Origin: Monosporascus cannonballus | Taxonomy: Eukaryota; Ascomycota; Sordariomycetes; Xylariales | DNA: 64,000 bases | NCBI GenBank assembly: GCA_004154925.1 | Contig: QJNS01000103.1 | Coordinates: 1-64,000 of the forward strand | Direction: 5' to 3' | In this document: positions 13,901-26,568 of the stretch, piece by piece | How positions within the stretch are numbered: position 1 is the first letter of the stretch | How the letters are laid out: each line of letters begins with the position of its first letter | Position numbers and translations under genes: made by a program | The notes under the pieces: model-generated | Seen by the model: the letters and a program-made list of their open reading frames with translations, nothing else | Databases searched by the model: none | Told to the model about the DNA's origin: nothing

Positions 13901-16550
13901 TTCCGTCAGATTCGTTGCGAGTGTGCATATATATGTACATATGTGTGGGTAAAATAAGAGTAGGTATGCAGAGGCCGGGGTGGCATCTGAGTATGGGCGC
14001 CTGTAAGAAATACATGTAACCGACATACAACCCTAGTGGAGAGCATTTTCGGCGGTTCAAGCCACAAAGTACCACTTCATTCTTATGGCAGTACTAACTG
14101 GGAGCCCCTCTCATCTCTATTCTGCCTAATAAACATGGGGACGTGCGCTAAGCTACCAATCGCTGTTTCATAGGAGAGCGCTTTGCTGGTAAAAAATAGT
14201 CGAGCACCAGACGATCAGACGAAATCCATTATAACCCACCCGTCCGACTGGGCTACATTGCTGTCGATCTCGATTGCCAGTACTCTAATATACGCATCAG
14301 AGCTTATCCATCTGCCTTCATCTATCGGAGCCTTCAATATTCAAGATAAAGAACCGTTAGCAAGATCGCTCAGACCATCCCGGCGACGAGCCGACCCCGA
14401 ACCAAGCTCACCAGAATATGTCCAGTGGGTCGACCAGAGGCCCCTGAATCTTGATGGCCTCCCTTCAGCATCCCACATGAGCGCCGGCGCAGGTAGAAAT
14501 CGCCATGCCACTTGAATACCTTTTGAGCGACGATAAATGAAAGGGTCACAGAAGAAATCGCTGGTGTCAAGCTAGGGAGCTAAAGGGCCACTGAGAATAG
14601 CAGAAAATTAGCTGGACTTGCGTCACCGTCCCCACGATGGAGTCTTTAGTGAGCTGCAGGGTTTGTTCCAGAGCCTAGCAACTACCCAGTCCCTCTTGAG
14701 GTACTGCGAGATTGTTCGTCGGCAAGGTGAGCGGCAACTAAACTGTGCGCGTGATTGTTTTCGGAAGCCCTGAGATCAAGATTAATATCACCACGCAAGG
14801 TTTTCACAATTCAAGATAGTGTTGGGGTGTAATCAAAAGTGAGGAGACCCGGACTCGTGTTTTGGCGGTGCTGTAGGTATTTGCCGTATGTTCGGGGCAC
14901 CGGCGATGAACTTAGCGGGGCTATTGGCTCCCGGCGGAGTCTAACGCTGGCGGGAGAAGCCTTCTTTTCCCACTTAGTATATAGGCGCAGCAACGCGTTA
15001 ACGGCCGCCAATGAGGAAAACCACCTGAATTATCGTTTTGTGAGTATTGCGGGTCAAACGGCGCTGCACTCCCGAGTTTCGCATCGGCCTGTAGGGCAAG
15101 ATTGTCGCGTCATTTCCGGAGATGTCGCAGAGTCATCGGAGTGCTTAGACTTTATCCAGGTGGTAGTTTAATTTGATGGGCCTAGGAGAATGGACAAGAA
15201 CTATGATGGTGAAGGAGACTAGAGATAGACCGAAAGTAAAGGCCCCCCTAGTGGTGTGAGGAAGGAGGGCTTGGGCCCTCAACTCCCCTGTTAGCCGCCG
15301 TTATACAAAGTGGGAGGTAGGGGCGGGCAAAGAAGCTTGGACCGCCCATCCCCATAGACCTTCAGGGTTCAGGAGGGAATCCCCAATTTCTGCTTTTTCA
15401 TGCCGGCAATAGGAAGTAGGAGTTCTCTCGACCTACAAATGGACTTTGCCCTACCATCTTGATTCATTTGTTCCCTGTTCGCCCGGCGAGAGAAGGGAAG
15501 GAAGTGCCATTATCACCTTTGATAGGTAGGCAATGCCGTCGGCGGTAACTAACAAAAAACGTCAGAGGCTCGAGGGGTCCAGTTCAACGGCGTAGTTTAC
15601 GAAGAACCATGTGCCCTCGGGAGTGCAAACTGACATTCCCTATATAGCATACTGATTCGCGTCAAAAAGACTACTCCATTAGTGGCTTTACACAACTACA
15701 GTATAGCCGGTGATGCTACCGGAGTTGATCACATTCATTACGTTTCTCAGGCCCACTATTCCTGGCTCCTGCCGCTCTGAATCGAAGCTCAAGTGAGCCG
15801 CAATGCATCGGCTGGCGGCAACAGGGCCACGAAGCCCGCCAGTACCGGGATCAGGCGCTAGAGCCGCAGTCCAGGCCATGCCTCCGCTTGAGCAGTTCGT
15901 CGAGGAGTGTTGATGCTTCGACAAGGTTGGAGCTCGCCTCGGGACCGGCTTCAAAAATTGCGATGGATTCCTGTACCAACTATGAGTGACAGCGGCAACG
16001 TCGCATGTCCGACAGCTCCAGAGCAGAGACATGTGTGTTGGCTCGGAATCCGCGATATACGCGAGGCTCTGCTGTGCTATTCGCCTCCGAGCGGGAGGGA
16101 GATTCGCATCTGTATGGTCACAAATTTGTCATCCATGTCGGAGGGTGACTTATTGTGCAGAAAGAGGGCGGCCAAAACAACGGTAGTTGGGTTCATCTTA
16201 GTTCAGAACCTTAGCATAATTTGAGGGTACACTCCACGGACCGCCACACCTACAACCAAGGATCAGGCAGGGGAGGAGAGACTGATCAAATCGATCGCAA
16301 CCCTCTGCACAGGGAGGCGGAAAATGTGCAGCTACTTCGCTAGGAGGGTTGACCAACCGAGAAGTGTACAAAGTACCCACCACCACTCACAATCGCCCTC
16401 TACAAGTACAGGATCCTCCGATCTCCATTCTAGAAGCAAGTGATCGATATTCCACTGGTGGCCAGTTGCGCGAGCTAACCCTCTGTCGGCCGGAAACCAT
16501 GACCCTGGCTTGGTACTTAGGACCCTCAATTGATGGTAGCTAGGTAACTC
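7939..16550. other. 8.6-kb stretch without recognisable genes
   Basis: Balanced-composition DNA (GC-rich around 8640-9200) with no RIP texture, no LTR or MITE similarity that I can see, and only short frames. The longest is 189 codons at 8645-9214 and overlaps a 115-codon antisense frame; it looks like no family I know. No tRNA or exon chain is convincing. It may be old decayed sequence. Confidence 0.45.
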
Positions 16551-16555
16551 TCCTC

Positions 16556-17291
16556 ATGCATATTCTATGTACTGTAATTCCTCCATCTCCCGACAGACGA
16601 GACAACCGAGCCACGGTGAAATTCATCGGCTCACGCCCCGTCACCCTTATAATACAACTCCTGAGCAAGCCCCATTGCTCCCCTTCTCTCCTACATATGT
16701 TCCTAGCCCCCTTGTGTCATTGTTTTCGCTGTGGCTCTCGACTGTGGCCCATGAACAAGCAACTACGAGAAGTACCTCACGCGACTAACCCAATACACAC
16801 CTCCACCACCTCCTTGGGGACCATATTAAGTTGTACCCACAACCAAATCCTTAGTTACCTGTACTATATTACTGTCTTCCCATCCCTCGCGAGAGCCTCT
16901 AATTCCTATATACTTGGACTACTTCCGCTCGCTCACAATTTCGTCGCATTGTTCAGTCTCGACCTATTTGGTCCAAATCGCGCCCAAGTTCCATTCGCCA
17001 GCCCCTATAGCCCTTGCACCGCGTTCTTCGCTTGGGTTTCAAACACTTCCCCCTCCATGACCACACGAGGCGTGCTGCAAGTCTGGCAACACAGTCATTC
17101 ATTCGTTCTCCCCCATCTGCGCCGTGAAGCTGCCTTCGCCGTAATAACGTCGCTTGAACTCGGCGGAAGCGCTCGATATCTAGGAGCCTACCTCTCGGGA
17201 GAGGGTTTTCTGATTATACTTCGTTCCAATCTCATTGTGCGAACTACGTGGTATAGCTGTCTTGCGACAGCACCCGACTCATCCTAATCTC
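16556..17291 (+). promoter_or_regulatory. pyrimidine-rich leader/promoter region upstream of the CP2 gene
   Basis: About 730 bp of C/T-biased plus-strand sequence ends four bases before the inferred CP2 start at 17292. It happens to be open in one frame (243 codons) but encodes nothing recognisable. Long CT-rich leaders are common upstream of fungal regulatory genes, so I read it as promoter plus 5' UTR. No TATA box is obvious. Confidence 0.4.
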
Positions 17292-20143
17292 AATGTTTCG
17301 ACAGAGGTGGGTGATACCAATCCTAGCCAGCTACGAGAGGGCAGCACCAGCCACTGCGGCGAAGATCCCCCAGCTGCAGCGCCTCTGGCATCCCCTCAGC
17401 TCGTGCTGGCGCATTCACTTCTTAAGGTCACCAGTTCGTTTATTTAGCTGACTTACAACTACCTCACTTTCAGAACGAGCTCGAACAAACCTGGCGATGA
17501 TCTTATTGCCAATTTCCGACAACAATTTCCCGAGGTCGCAGCAGTGGCCGCGTCCTCTGGGCCGCCCGCACTGAACACTGTAGCAGCCGAGAATGCGTCC
17601 CTCGCTGCGCCGGCGACACAGCAAGCGTATGTCGCTTTTCCCCTTGCCCGTGTTAAATGCCTCCTCATGATCTATACCCTTGTCGTGTGAGGCGGTTTGG
17701 TTTGCGACTAAAACATCATGCCACCACTCGTTTTTGTGAGGCTGTGCGGATGATTCAACTTGACCGCGGGGCATCCTGCCTGGTAGCTGCCAAAGGGCCT
17801 GGTGTTCGAGTTAACGATGGTACCGCCAGAACCGAGGCTGACCCCATAATCAACATCAGGCAATTCGGGAAGCTGACTTTTCGTGTGTCTAGGAATCAGG
17901 GCTCACATCATGGAATTTTCCATGATCAGGACCCGACCCCCAGGGCTACGGCGGAGCAATGGAGATTCACGCCTTCATTACTGGATCCCCACAACTTCAA
18001 CTTCCATTCTCACTTCGCAAACCAGCCACCAGGCTACTACACGCCTACGCCTGGCGGAACAAATACCCTCTACCACCCGCAAGCAGGCGACTTGCACACG
18101 CCAACCTTGGGTTTAGGGATGGGCTTGGGCACCCCGTTGTCACTCCCCATAAGTGAAGGCGCCATGAATGCAGGTCCAGCAATCATGGATCTCTCGCAGT
18201 TCCAACCCAGTGTGCCGCCGCAACAATTCCAACAACAACAGTTCAACCCGTTCATCCAGCCCACTGCCCCGCAAGCATCGTTTGGGCCTTCAACCTTCGT
18301 CCATCATGACACCGGCTATGAGACGATGGATCACGATGGTTCACCGCTAGACTCCGACCAGAGCGAAGAGCAAATGGGGTCTTTGGATGCGACTTTCTCT
18401 CAGTCGCCGCCGATGATAGGGCTCCAATCCCATCCGTTTGGTATGGCGATCAACAATGCGCTACCTCCCGCTGCGGTGAACTTTCGATTCCATGCGACGC
18501 TCAACGCCCCAACAGCTATGGTCAAGCACGCGGACGAGATTCCCGTGACTTATCTCAACAAAGGCCAAGCATATTCGTTATCAATTAAAGATAGTTCATC
18601 CGCAGGACCCATTGCCCCAGGAACAAGGTATCGGACCTTCGTGCGTATCTCTTTCGAGGACGACCAGCAACGACAAAAGCCCGGGGTGTGTTGGAGTCTG
18701 TGGAAAGAAGGTCGAGGTACCAACGAAGCCCACCAACGCGGGGGAAAGCTGCAGGCCGTCGAATACGTCGAGGCCGCCCAACCCGCCGAAGGTGACGAGA
18801 AGCGAACCCGTATCGAGCCCGAAAGCGCGGCGTTTGACGGCTTCTCGGTTGTCTGGACTCCTGGGATCAACGGCTCCGCAGATTGCAGCATTGCGGTTCG
18901 CTTCAATTTCCTCTCGACAGATTTCAGCCATTCTAAGGGGGTAAAGGGCATACCAGTGCGCCTATGTGCCAAGACTAGCATCTTACCGCCGGACGATTCA
19001 TCGCCACGAACTGACGCAACGCAGGAGATATGCTACTGCAAAGTTAAGCTCTTTAGAGACCACGGAGCGGAACGGAAGCTGTCTAACGATGTTGCCCATG
19101 TGAAGAAATCTATTGATAAGATTAAACAGCAGATCGCGCAAGCCGAGAGTGGGTTGAAAGATTTTGGCAAGAGGAAGCGTGGTACTGGTTCCCAAGCGAA
19201 GGCGCAAGATAACCAACGGCCGGGGAAAGTACAGAAACACAAGAGAACGTGGTCGATGTCGTCTACCAGCTCAGCAGGCGGTGGAAATACCGGCGGTCCT
19301 CCTCGCGCACCGATCGACGAAGACCTACACTTCAAGCTACAGGTACTCCAGGACATGTTCACCAGCACCCGCCCTGTCAGTGTGCTCTATCTTCGAGGGG
19401 ACGACTTAGACGACCCTGACCTACACCCCGTTAGCCTACCAGGTGAGCCTACGGACTTAACAAAGGTGGAGCCAAGGGACTCTATTGCTTGGCAAGCGCG
19501 GAGGGAACGAAACTCGGTGGCTGGGTCCTCGCTGGTTTCGCCATCCCCCAGTTCAATGTCGCTACAGTCGCTAGCATCCGCTTCAGTCGGGGGGGCCCAG
19601 TGGGGTGATCTACAAGGCGGTGATCGATCTGCCTCGCGGCGACTCTCGGAACAGGCCATTAAAGTTCCCAAAAACGATAATGATGGGAACTTGAGCGGCT
19701 GGATCGAAGCGCTCGGAGTGGATCCCTCATACAGGCCGCCCCTTGAGAGACGGGTAAGGCCTGTGGCTTGCTTCTACGTCGCCCGCCAGACGCCGAATGG
19801 TGGAAAACGAGAACTTCACCGGGCTGTATATCTCCCTCAACGAAACCTTGCGGATTTTATTTCCGGAGTCTCTGCCAAGTGGGGACTGGATCCTGCGGGA
19901 GTCGTGCGTGCTGTGCATGTCCTGGAGAGCGGCCTTGAGGTCGAAATGGATGATGACGTAGTCCGCGAGTTATCCGAGGGACAAGACATGATCCTCGAAA
20001 TTGCTGAGGTCGAACGCAACATTCCGCAGCCAAAACGCGAATGGGAGATGGCGGTCGATGTGCCGGAGACCCATGCGGACAAGGATTCGACGTGTAGCGC
20101 GTTCCGCACGGCAACGGGCCACGAGCTACGACTGAGATTCTGA
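17292..20143 (+). CDS. CP2/Grainyhead-like transcription factor
   Basis: The last exon (in frame from about 17741 to the stop at 20143) holds the CP2 DNA-binding domain, roughly codons 275-470 counted from 17657 (FRFHATLNAP, VTYLNKGQAYSLSI, TRYRTFVRISFED, GVCWSLWKEG). A Gln-rich stretch (QQFQQQQF) precedes it. A basic, Ser-rich linker follows, and a ubiquitin-like C-terminal fold is possible (ELHRAVYLPQ to DMILEIAEVE). Two upstream exons are inferred: 17292-17305 (MFRQ) and 17474-17626 (NKPGDDLIANFRQQFPEVAA), joined by an intron with GTGGGT donor and TTTCAG acceptor in matching phase. The second intron (about 17627-17740) is needed but its exact sites are unclear: GTATGT gives the wrong phase for the GAG at 17740, while GTCGCT at 17631 fits. 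The product should be a nuclear sequence-specific activator or repressor; fungal Grainyhead-like proteins affect cell-wall and conidial-separation genes. It looks intact. Confidence 0.88.
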
Positions 20144-23100
20144 TTTAACGAGCGACGATGAATATCCCCACCGGATGTTATAGGAGATATAGATGAGCAA
20201 CTCTTTGACTTGCGTATCCCGGACGGCGGCATGGTTCTTTTGTTATTCGGCGTTTTAGGGGGAACAACGAAGATACCACTCCCTTTACGGGCAGCAATGT
20301 TTACTTCATTATTCCTTCGGGCATGCAGGCAGAGCCCTTTGTTCTTACTCGTCAAACCGTTTTAAAGTCGACGCAGAGGCTTCTCCGGGAACCATTGCAA
20401 CTACGACGGTCCCTGGGCGCATGCCAAGTTTTGGCTTGGCATAAATTCACCGATAGAGGGTCAAAAATGGAGGTACTGCGAGTTGGCACGGTTAGGGAAT
20501 ACACAAGATACCCATGGGTTTGGCTCTTTTCTTCTTCGAGTACCGTACACGATTTTGGATGGGAAAACACCCACATTATGTATTTATTTTGGACGCAGAG
20601 TCGTTTGCAATCGACGAAAGGTTTTCTGCCTGGTTCATCGTCGCATTTGGGCTAGATGCATCTATAGGGGGTTACCCATCTACGACATGAATACCACCAA
20701 CTGCTGCGCCGTTCCGTCTTATCCTTCGCGACCACACGCGAAGATAATTTGCCACTATCTGAATGCTGCTGCGGGCGAATGCTACTGTCTGCGGCGTTCT
20801 ACCCTGGCGGCTTCTAAGAAGCCATCCATCCGCATTGGACATAGGCAATTTTACTTGGAGTCTTGAGCTGCACCAACGGCAGAGCGCATCAGCACAATAA
20901 TCTCTCACCTAAGAAAGCCATATAGCAAGCATTATATACCCGTCTCACCCGGAGCTAGACTAGGCAGGGTGGCGCCGCCGCATAATCCTGCAGGCGCGCG
21001 CGCGGACTTTGTTTCTTTGAATGGTTCGTTCGGTATCGCAGTGCCGACGACAATACCTTCCGAAAGCGATATTGCCGTTCGACAGTCGAAGATACGCGCG
21101 GGGTGTGATCATAGGTTAGGGCTAATTTGTCCCGTTACCCTTCAAACACATCTTCATATAACGGAGACGCTTTCTTTTGTTCTTCAAACTTGTGATCGGA
21201 AGTTCCCTGCCGCTGTGGATCGATGGACGTATGTAGTTATAGTACTGCGTAAAGTAGGTGGTCAAATGGGATGTTCCGTTTACCTAGGTCGAATGTGGGC
21301 TACAGCCACATAGGTTTGTGTGGCTTGCTGCTGTGACCAGTTCGCGCATTCGACGGCATCGCGTTTACTCCTAAAGAGCTTCTAAACTTCCTTCCCAATC
21401 ACCCCTCGTAACTTTTGTGTTTGTTCCTTTTCTTGAGACGGTCTCTCGTCTTCAACTCCCTCCTATTCCAGCCTTCTGCCCAGTCATCATTCTGCTACTC
21501 GACCGCCGTAGGGTATATGTATGTAACTAGATGCCTAGGCCAAGTACGGGGGCCAACGCCAGCCAGCGAGCATAGTGTAATCTCTCGCCCGGAGCCTTCA
21601 GTCCGCCCTCCTCCACAGCATGGGTTTTCTTCATCAAACTTCAAAACCCCCTTCCCAATTAACTGCCCTCCTTGTGATATTGCTTTTATTCTATATCTTT
21701 AGTTCATCTCGGCCCAGTGTCCTGTTCTGACGCCCGCATATGTACAAGGCGCTGTCCTCAATTCGCTAACCGCAGTTGGAGGTTTGCAGGGGTGCGGTTG
21801 GAGGTTGACAGGCGGAAACGAAACAGAAGCCCCTTGCGTTGCGTGCGGTGTTATGCGGGTGATTTAGTCATGAATGAAACCCCATGTCCCTATCCATCCG
21901 GGGGATTTACCGCTACAGCAAGCAGCGGCGCCGCGCCTCATGGATGGAAACCCCGACCCTACAACGTCAGGTACCCCAGCAGAGCATCTAACTTGGACCT
22001 TAACATATCATATGTGTGATAAATTCCCGCGTGGCTTCAGATGGGAGGCAACCAGATTCGCTCAAGATTTGGTATCGATTTCGGCAGACCAGCCCTAAAT
22101 GATCATCGCCCATCCGTCCCGACGACAGATAGAGACAAGACAGGCACCCCATCTCCGCGCCACGCACCAATCTCATTCACCTGGCCTTCATCAAGCAAAT
22201 GCCACGATTTGACAAGGACAAGAACTATGGGATCTCTTTGACTATGGGAAGCGAGCCAGCCGGATGCCCAAGCCATCCGTTTCGGGTCTCATTTAGCATC
22301 CATCTTTCTTCCCAGCGGCCGACAGTATGGTGTGGTAGTAATTCACTTATTCCCCGGTCTTGGACATCCCGATTCCTTTGCAACAACTTATCAATAAAGG
22401 ATACCTTGGAGTGAGGCTCCAGCGAGCACCCCTTACGGAACCGTAGTTGCACTGGATGCACAGGCAGGGCATTGGGTTTGGCCGTTGTGCGATAAACCAC
22501 CCCTTAACGCCGGCGAAGTCCGAGACGCAGTTTCGTTACCCCCAATCTCACAGCCTTGAGCCGTTGACCCCCCCTATTCTTTCTCCCCGCGATATTGATG
22601 TTAACACGGAGCGCATTGAAGCTCGTGGAACATGGGCGGCTTTGCGACGCTTCCAGTAAACAACATGTGTCCGCGGGTCCCTTGTGAACAATTGGGCTAG
22701 GGTGCCATTTTGGAGAAGCATTCCCAGTAGGAGCCCCTCGATCGGCCTGAATCAGGTCTAGTATTAGGTTACGTCCACGTAACCTCCCCCCTTCCTCCTC
22801 CTTCCATCGCTCTGTAACAAACTCGCACCGCCGTCCTCGCTCTTTCTCGCGTTATACGGGGGGAGTAAGCGAAGAGCTACCATACTAATCTCCGGCATGT
22901 CTTTATGACGATGTTTGGGCAAGCATTGTGGACTTATTACTACCCAGTAGCGGGCTACTAATAGCTAGAAGCGCCTAACCATCGCCAAGTGCGGGGACCA
23001 GCCTCAACCTGGGATTTAACACACCAGGCCTCTGACGTAAGTGTGAGTTTATCCGTGCATTAGTTCATCCCGACCCACTGGAACTTTTGTCTTAAGCACT

Positions 23101-26100
23101 ACGTACGACCTGTGTGTCCTTGAGCGAGCAAAATACTCAGTATGGGTATGGCCGACTTCCCTAGGGTTACCAGATCCAGAAGCACCGCCTCAGGGCCATC
23201 GCTGTTTCGTGTGACCCTCCGACGTCCAAGATCGAAGCAAATGCACCACTAGCCACATGTTTACGTGGAACAAGACTCATAGTACACGTACGGTCACAAA
23301 ATTATTATGCACCTAAAGCTGAGGCCCACCTCTCCATGCAATCTACAAGCTGCTCAGGAAACAACCTGCAATGAGTGACATTCATTTCTCCACCTTACAC
23401 GGTGCTTCGGGGTCGGGTTTCAGGCATGTTCGAAACTAGAAAGACTTATTGGGGGTTCATGATATCTGTCGTCGAACCCTATTGTGGAGACAGGCATGGG
23501 TGAGCCTTCCATTGGACGGACTATCGACCGCTGCGAAAAGTACATAGGTCTTAAAAAAGGAAGCGATTTTACTGATGGGTTGTCCAGCTAGCAGCATGGG
23601 CCTGGAGCTACTGAGGGGCTCGCCTAGAGTGTTAAAGCGGGCTCCCAGCGCCAAAGTAACCACTTTCACCAATTGTCACGAGGCAGAAGTACCAGTACTT
23701 CGGGGAAAGAGAGGTGCCAAGTCCGCGGAGAGCACTCGCCACAGTCACGCCTAGGACCCATCTAAGCCCTTCCGTCACGGGAGGCTTGACCCTCTAGTCT
23801 CCCGGCATCAATGGGCCGCACGGTCCTCCAAAAGCGAGGAGCGGACCGCTGATCGCCGGTGACGCTCTAAGATCCAAGCGACAGAAGTGCCTCTTCCCAA
23901 ATCCATCTCCGACACATCAGGAACCAGTGATAGTGTTGTTCAGTCAAATCGCGTGTGTTGCACGTCCGCGATACTACTGTAGGAACACAAATAATGTGGT
24001 TGCGCAGCGGCGGTTGCCCGGAGGTCAGCGGCAGACCAGTCAGTTCTGGGAACGCGTAGTACAGAAGCACAGGGTTAGGTCCAGAAACCCTTGAGGAAGG
24101 CCTCCCCGTAGGCCACACGGAATAGGTTACGGCGTGTGTATGTTTTAGTCATTTCCCCTCTTTCCCAATGGGCTTTCGGGGGGAGACATGCCAGTGTCAA
24201 CTGGCCAGGAGACGAGGTCGCAGAACCGAAGATGATCAGGGACCACCGCGGCGTTGATTCGGCGAGTTGTCTGAAGATCGTCACCTGCGGCTCGCCGGGG
24301 ACATCTTCTTGCACGCGTGGCTGGGGCCAATCGACTCGCGAGAACGCAAGTTGTTCAGGGGGGCAGAAGTGGTTTCCGCGGGAGCGTACTAGACTGACTC
24401 GACGACAGAATCGCCACAGAATATGCCTTAGTCTTACTTTGACACCAGTAAGGATTGGCCGGAGGTCGAGCCACACCTTGTGTTATACCCCGGGGGGTGG
24501 AGTACCTCTTTGAGCAACAACCAGTCCCCGCGGCCGGAAAAGTCGTTCGCGAGCAATTCATGCTCGCTAAGATACAAGGCCCCATTCAACACTCAACATG
24601 GCGGTTGAGTACGGCTAAACGGCACTCGAGAAGAAGGGTCCAAAAAAAGGGTCCCACAGGATGGGGGAATGGCTTGCCCCGACGCAAACGAACTCGCCAC
24701 CAGTCGTAAGGGGCTTCATCCACACAGCCACAAGTTCCAGGGACTTCAGGGGCCGAGCGGCTTGCCGAAACAGCCAATTACGGGAATCACTTGGCCACAA
24801 GAGTTACCCTATCCGGTAGTCGATACGTACTCGCCACAACTTCCCTAAGTAGAGTCTCTTCTAGCCACCGGTCTCCCCATCCTTGCGTCGCCAGTGATGA
24901 CCATTGCTCAGGGGAGAGTTCACCGAGCCTGGAGCGCTTCGCTAGTGGCAGTGACAGGCGACCAATCCTGGTAAAGGGACTATGGTGTAGTACATCAAAA
25001 AGCAAAGTCTAGCTGAGGGCACATTCGCCCGCCTATTCATTGGTCACGCGACAGCCAATCTTGTCTAGGCCACAGGGACAAAGTGCTGTTGTGGTAGATG
25101 TAACGGCTCGTCTACACAATGGTCGTTTATCCGTTGTCATTCCGGCATAACGGCTACCCTCAATGCATGTTTGGACTTGTTAAGTCTCAAGCAACCGCCG
25201 ACTGACATTGTAGCGCATTGCACAAAATCTTATTCTACCCATGTGTACGTAGGAACGGGCAGGGGAACCGCGAAGTCAGAAAGCCGGCACGTCTCAAGCG
25301 CGGGAAAGCTTGTCGTCTAACTGCAGTCCAATTCCAAATCTTGTGAATCACCTGATATCAAACATAGGGAACATCTACTATGTAGTGCCAGCCGTACGGC
25401 GTCATGACAAGATGGGACGGGATAAAGCCAACATCCCCATCTCGGCGCCGTGTCTCACCGCTTCTATAAGTCGCCCTGCCAACATGGAGTTATCTGTCAT
25501 TGTTGTAACATCCTATGAGCGCTCCCCTCCCCTTACTGGTCGATTTGACAACGCGAAGGGTGGGAGTGCTGGCCGCGATATCAGATCCCGAATGACGTCA
25601 TATATATGTATAACCGGGCGTAAATATGCGCCGTCTCCCGTCGACCTAACGGTGCATAGGTAACTATCGCAATCGCAAAGGGCATGCGGGGGCGGGGTAG
25701 TGAGATCATAATTAATTGCCGTAAAATTTGTGACCGGCGTTGCAGGACATGCGTTCACCGTGATCGATGGAGTGAGTTGCCATTCCGATCCTTCGCAGCC
25801 CTGTCATGCAAGGCAGCGGGCCCCTATCTAACCACCCGGCTAGCTCCACGCAGGTGCCGGCGGATCGCCGCCAGGTATCCACAGCTGGTGATTGTAGAAT
25901 TCCAAATCTCAAGTCAAGACTTCGAAGACAATAACTCACTCTGCCCATTTCAGGCGACCAGGGCTAAGGTATAGACTATTATTGTACTCGGCAATTATCC
26001 CACTCCAATCCTATGGGATCCTTGGCGACTATAAACGCCGATTCCAACTTGACCGCAGCTCGGAAGACACTGCGGATGTCCTTCTGCCTGCAAGTGCTGT

Positions 26101-26414
26101 TTTCATATCCCCTGTCGGGCTTATATATCGTTCATATACGTCGAGAAGGGCTATGTTAATGATCCTGTTACCCTGAACCTAATGGTGGCAATGACTTAGC
26201 GATTTCCAAGTTGACGATTTCATCTGAAAGCAAAGTTATGAGTCTGCAACTACGCCTATTCACCGTCAGTCACATGAATGTTTTATCATTAAGCTGCATA
26301 ATATGATCAGGCTTTTGAGATAGTTTGAGACAATAGGTGCCGTAAGTGAATATATCACCGGCATCGCAATTGCCCATCAACCCACCTATTCGACTGACTC
26401 AATGTAGCTATCAG
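20144..26414. other. 6.3-kb stretch without recognisable genes
   Basis: Balanced base composition and no repeat family shared with the rest of the window. No frame exceeds about 135 codons, and overlapping frames on both strands are alike in quality. I see no exon chain, tRNA or transposon hallmark. It resembles 7939-16550. Confidence 0.45.
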
Positions 26415-26421
26415 TATAAAA
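26415..26421 (+). promoter_or_regulatory. TATA box and CT-rich tract of the GDSG-protein gene
   Basis: TATAAAA at 26415 is followed by a pyrimidine tract (about 26450-26475) some 95-120 bp before the ATG at 26569. This is the usual arrangement of a fungal core promoter. Assignment is by position and motif only. Confidence 0.45.
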
Positions 26422-26568
26422 CCACCATAAATCCAGAGAACTCTGTTACTCTCCTGCTTTCCTCTCTCTCCACAGGACACCTAATTATGCCAAATTATGC
26501 TACTTACAGTTGCCTTACGTAACTTACAACACAATATCGACGACACGACCGCAAGATAGACGACATAG

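Noticed and set aside
16556..17287. 243-codon open frame upstream of the CP2 gene
   Set aside because: Composition is C/T-rich leader sequence, there is no homology, and it ends four bases before the inferred CP2 start; read as promoter/5' UTR.
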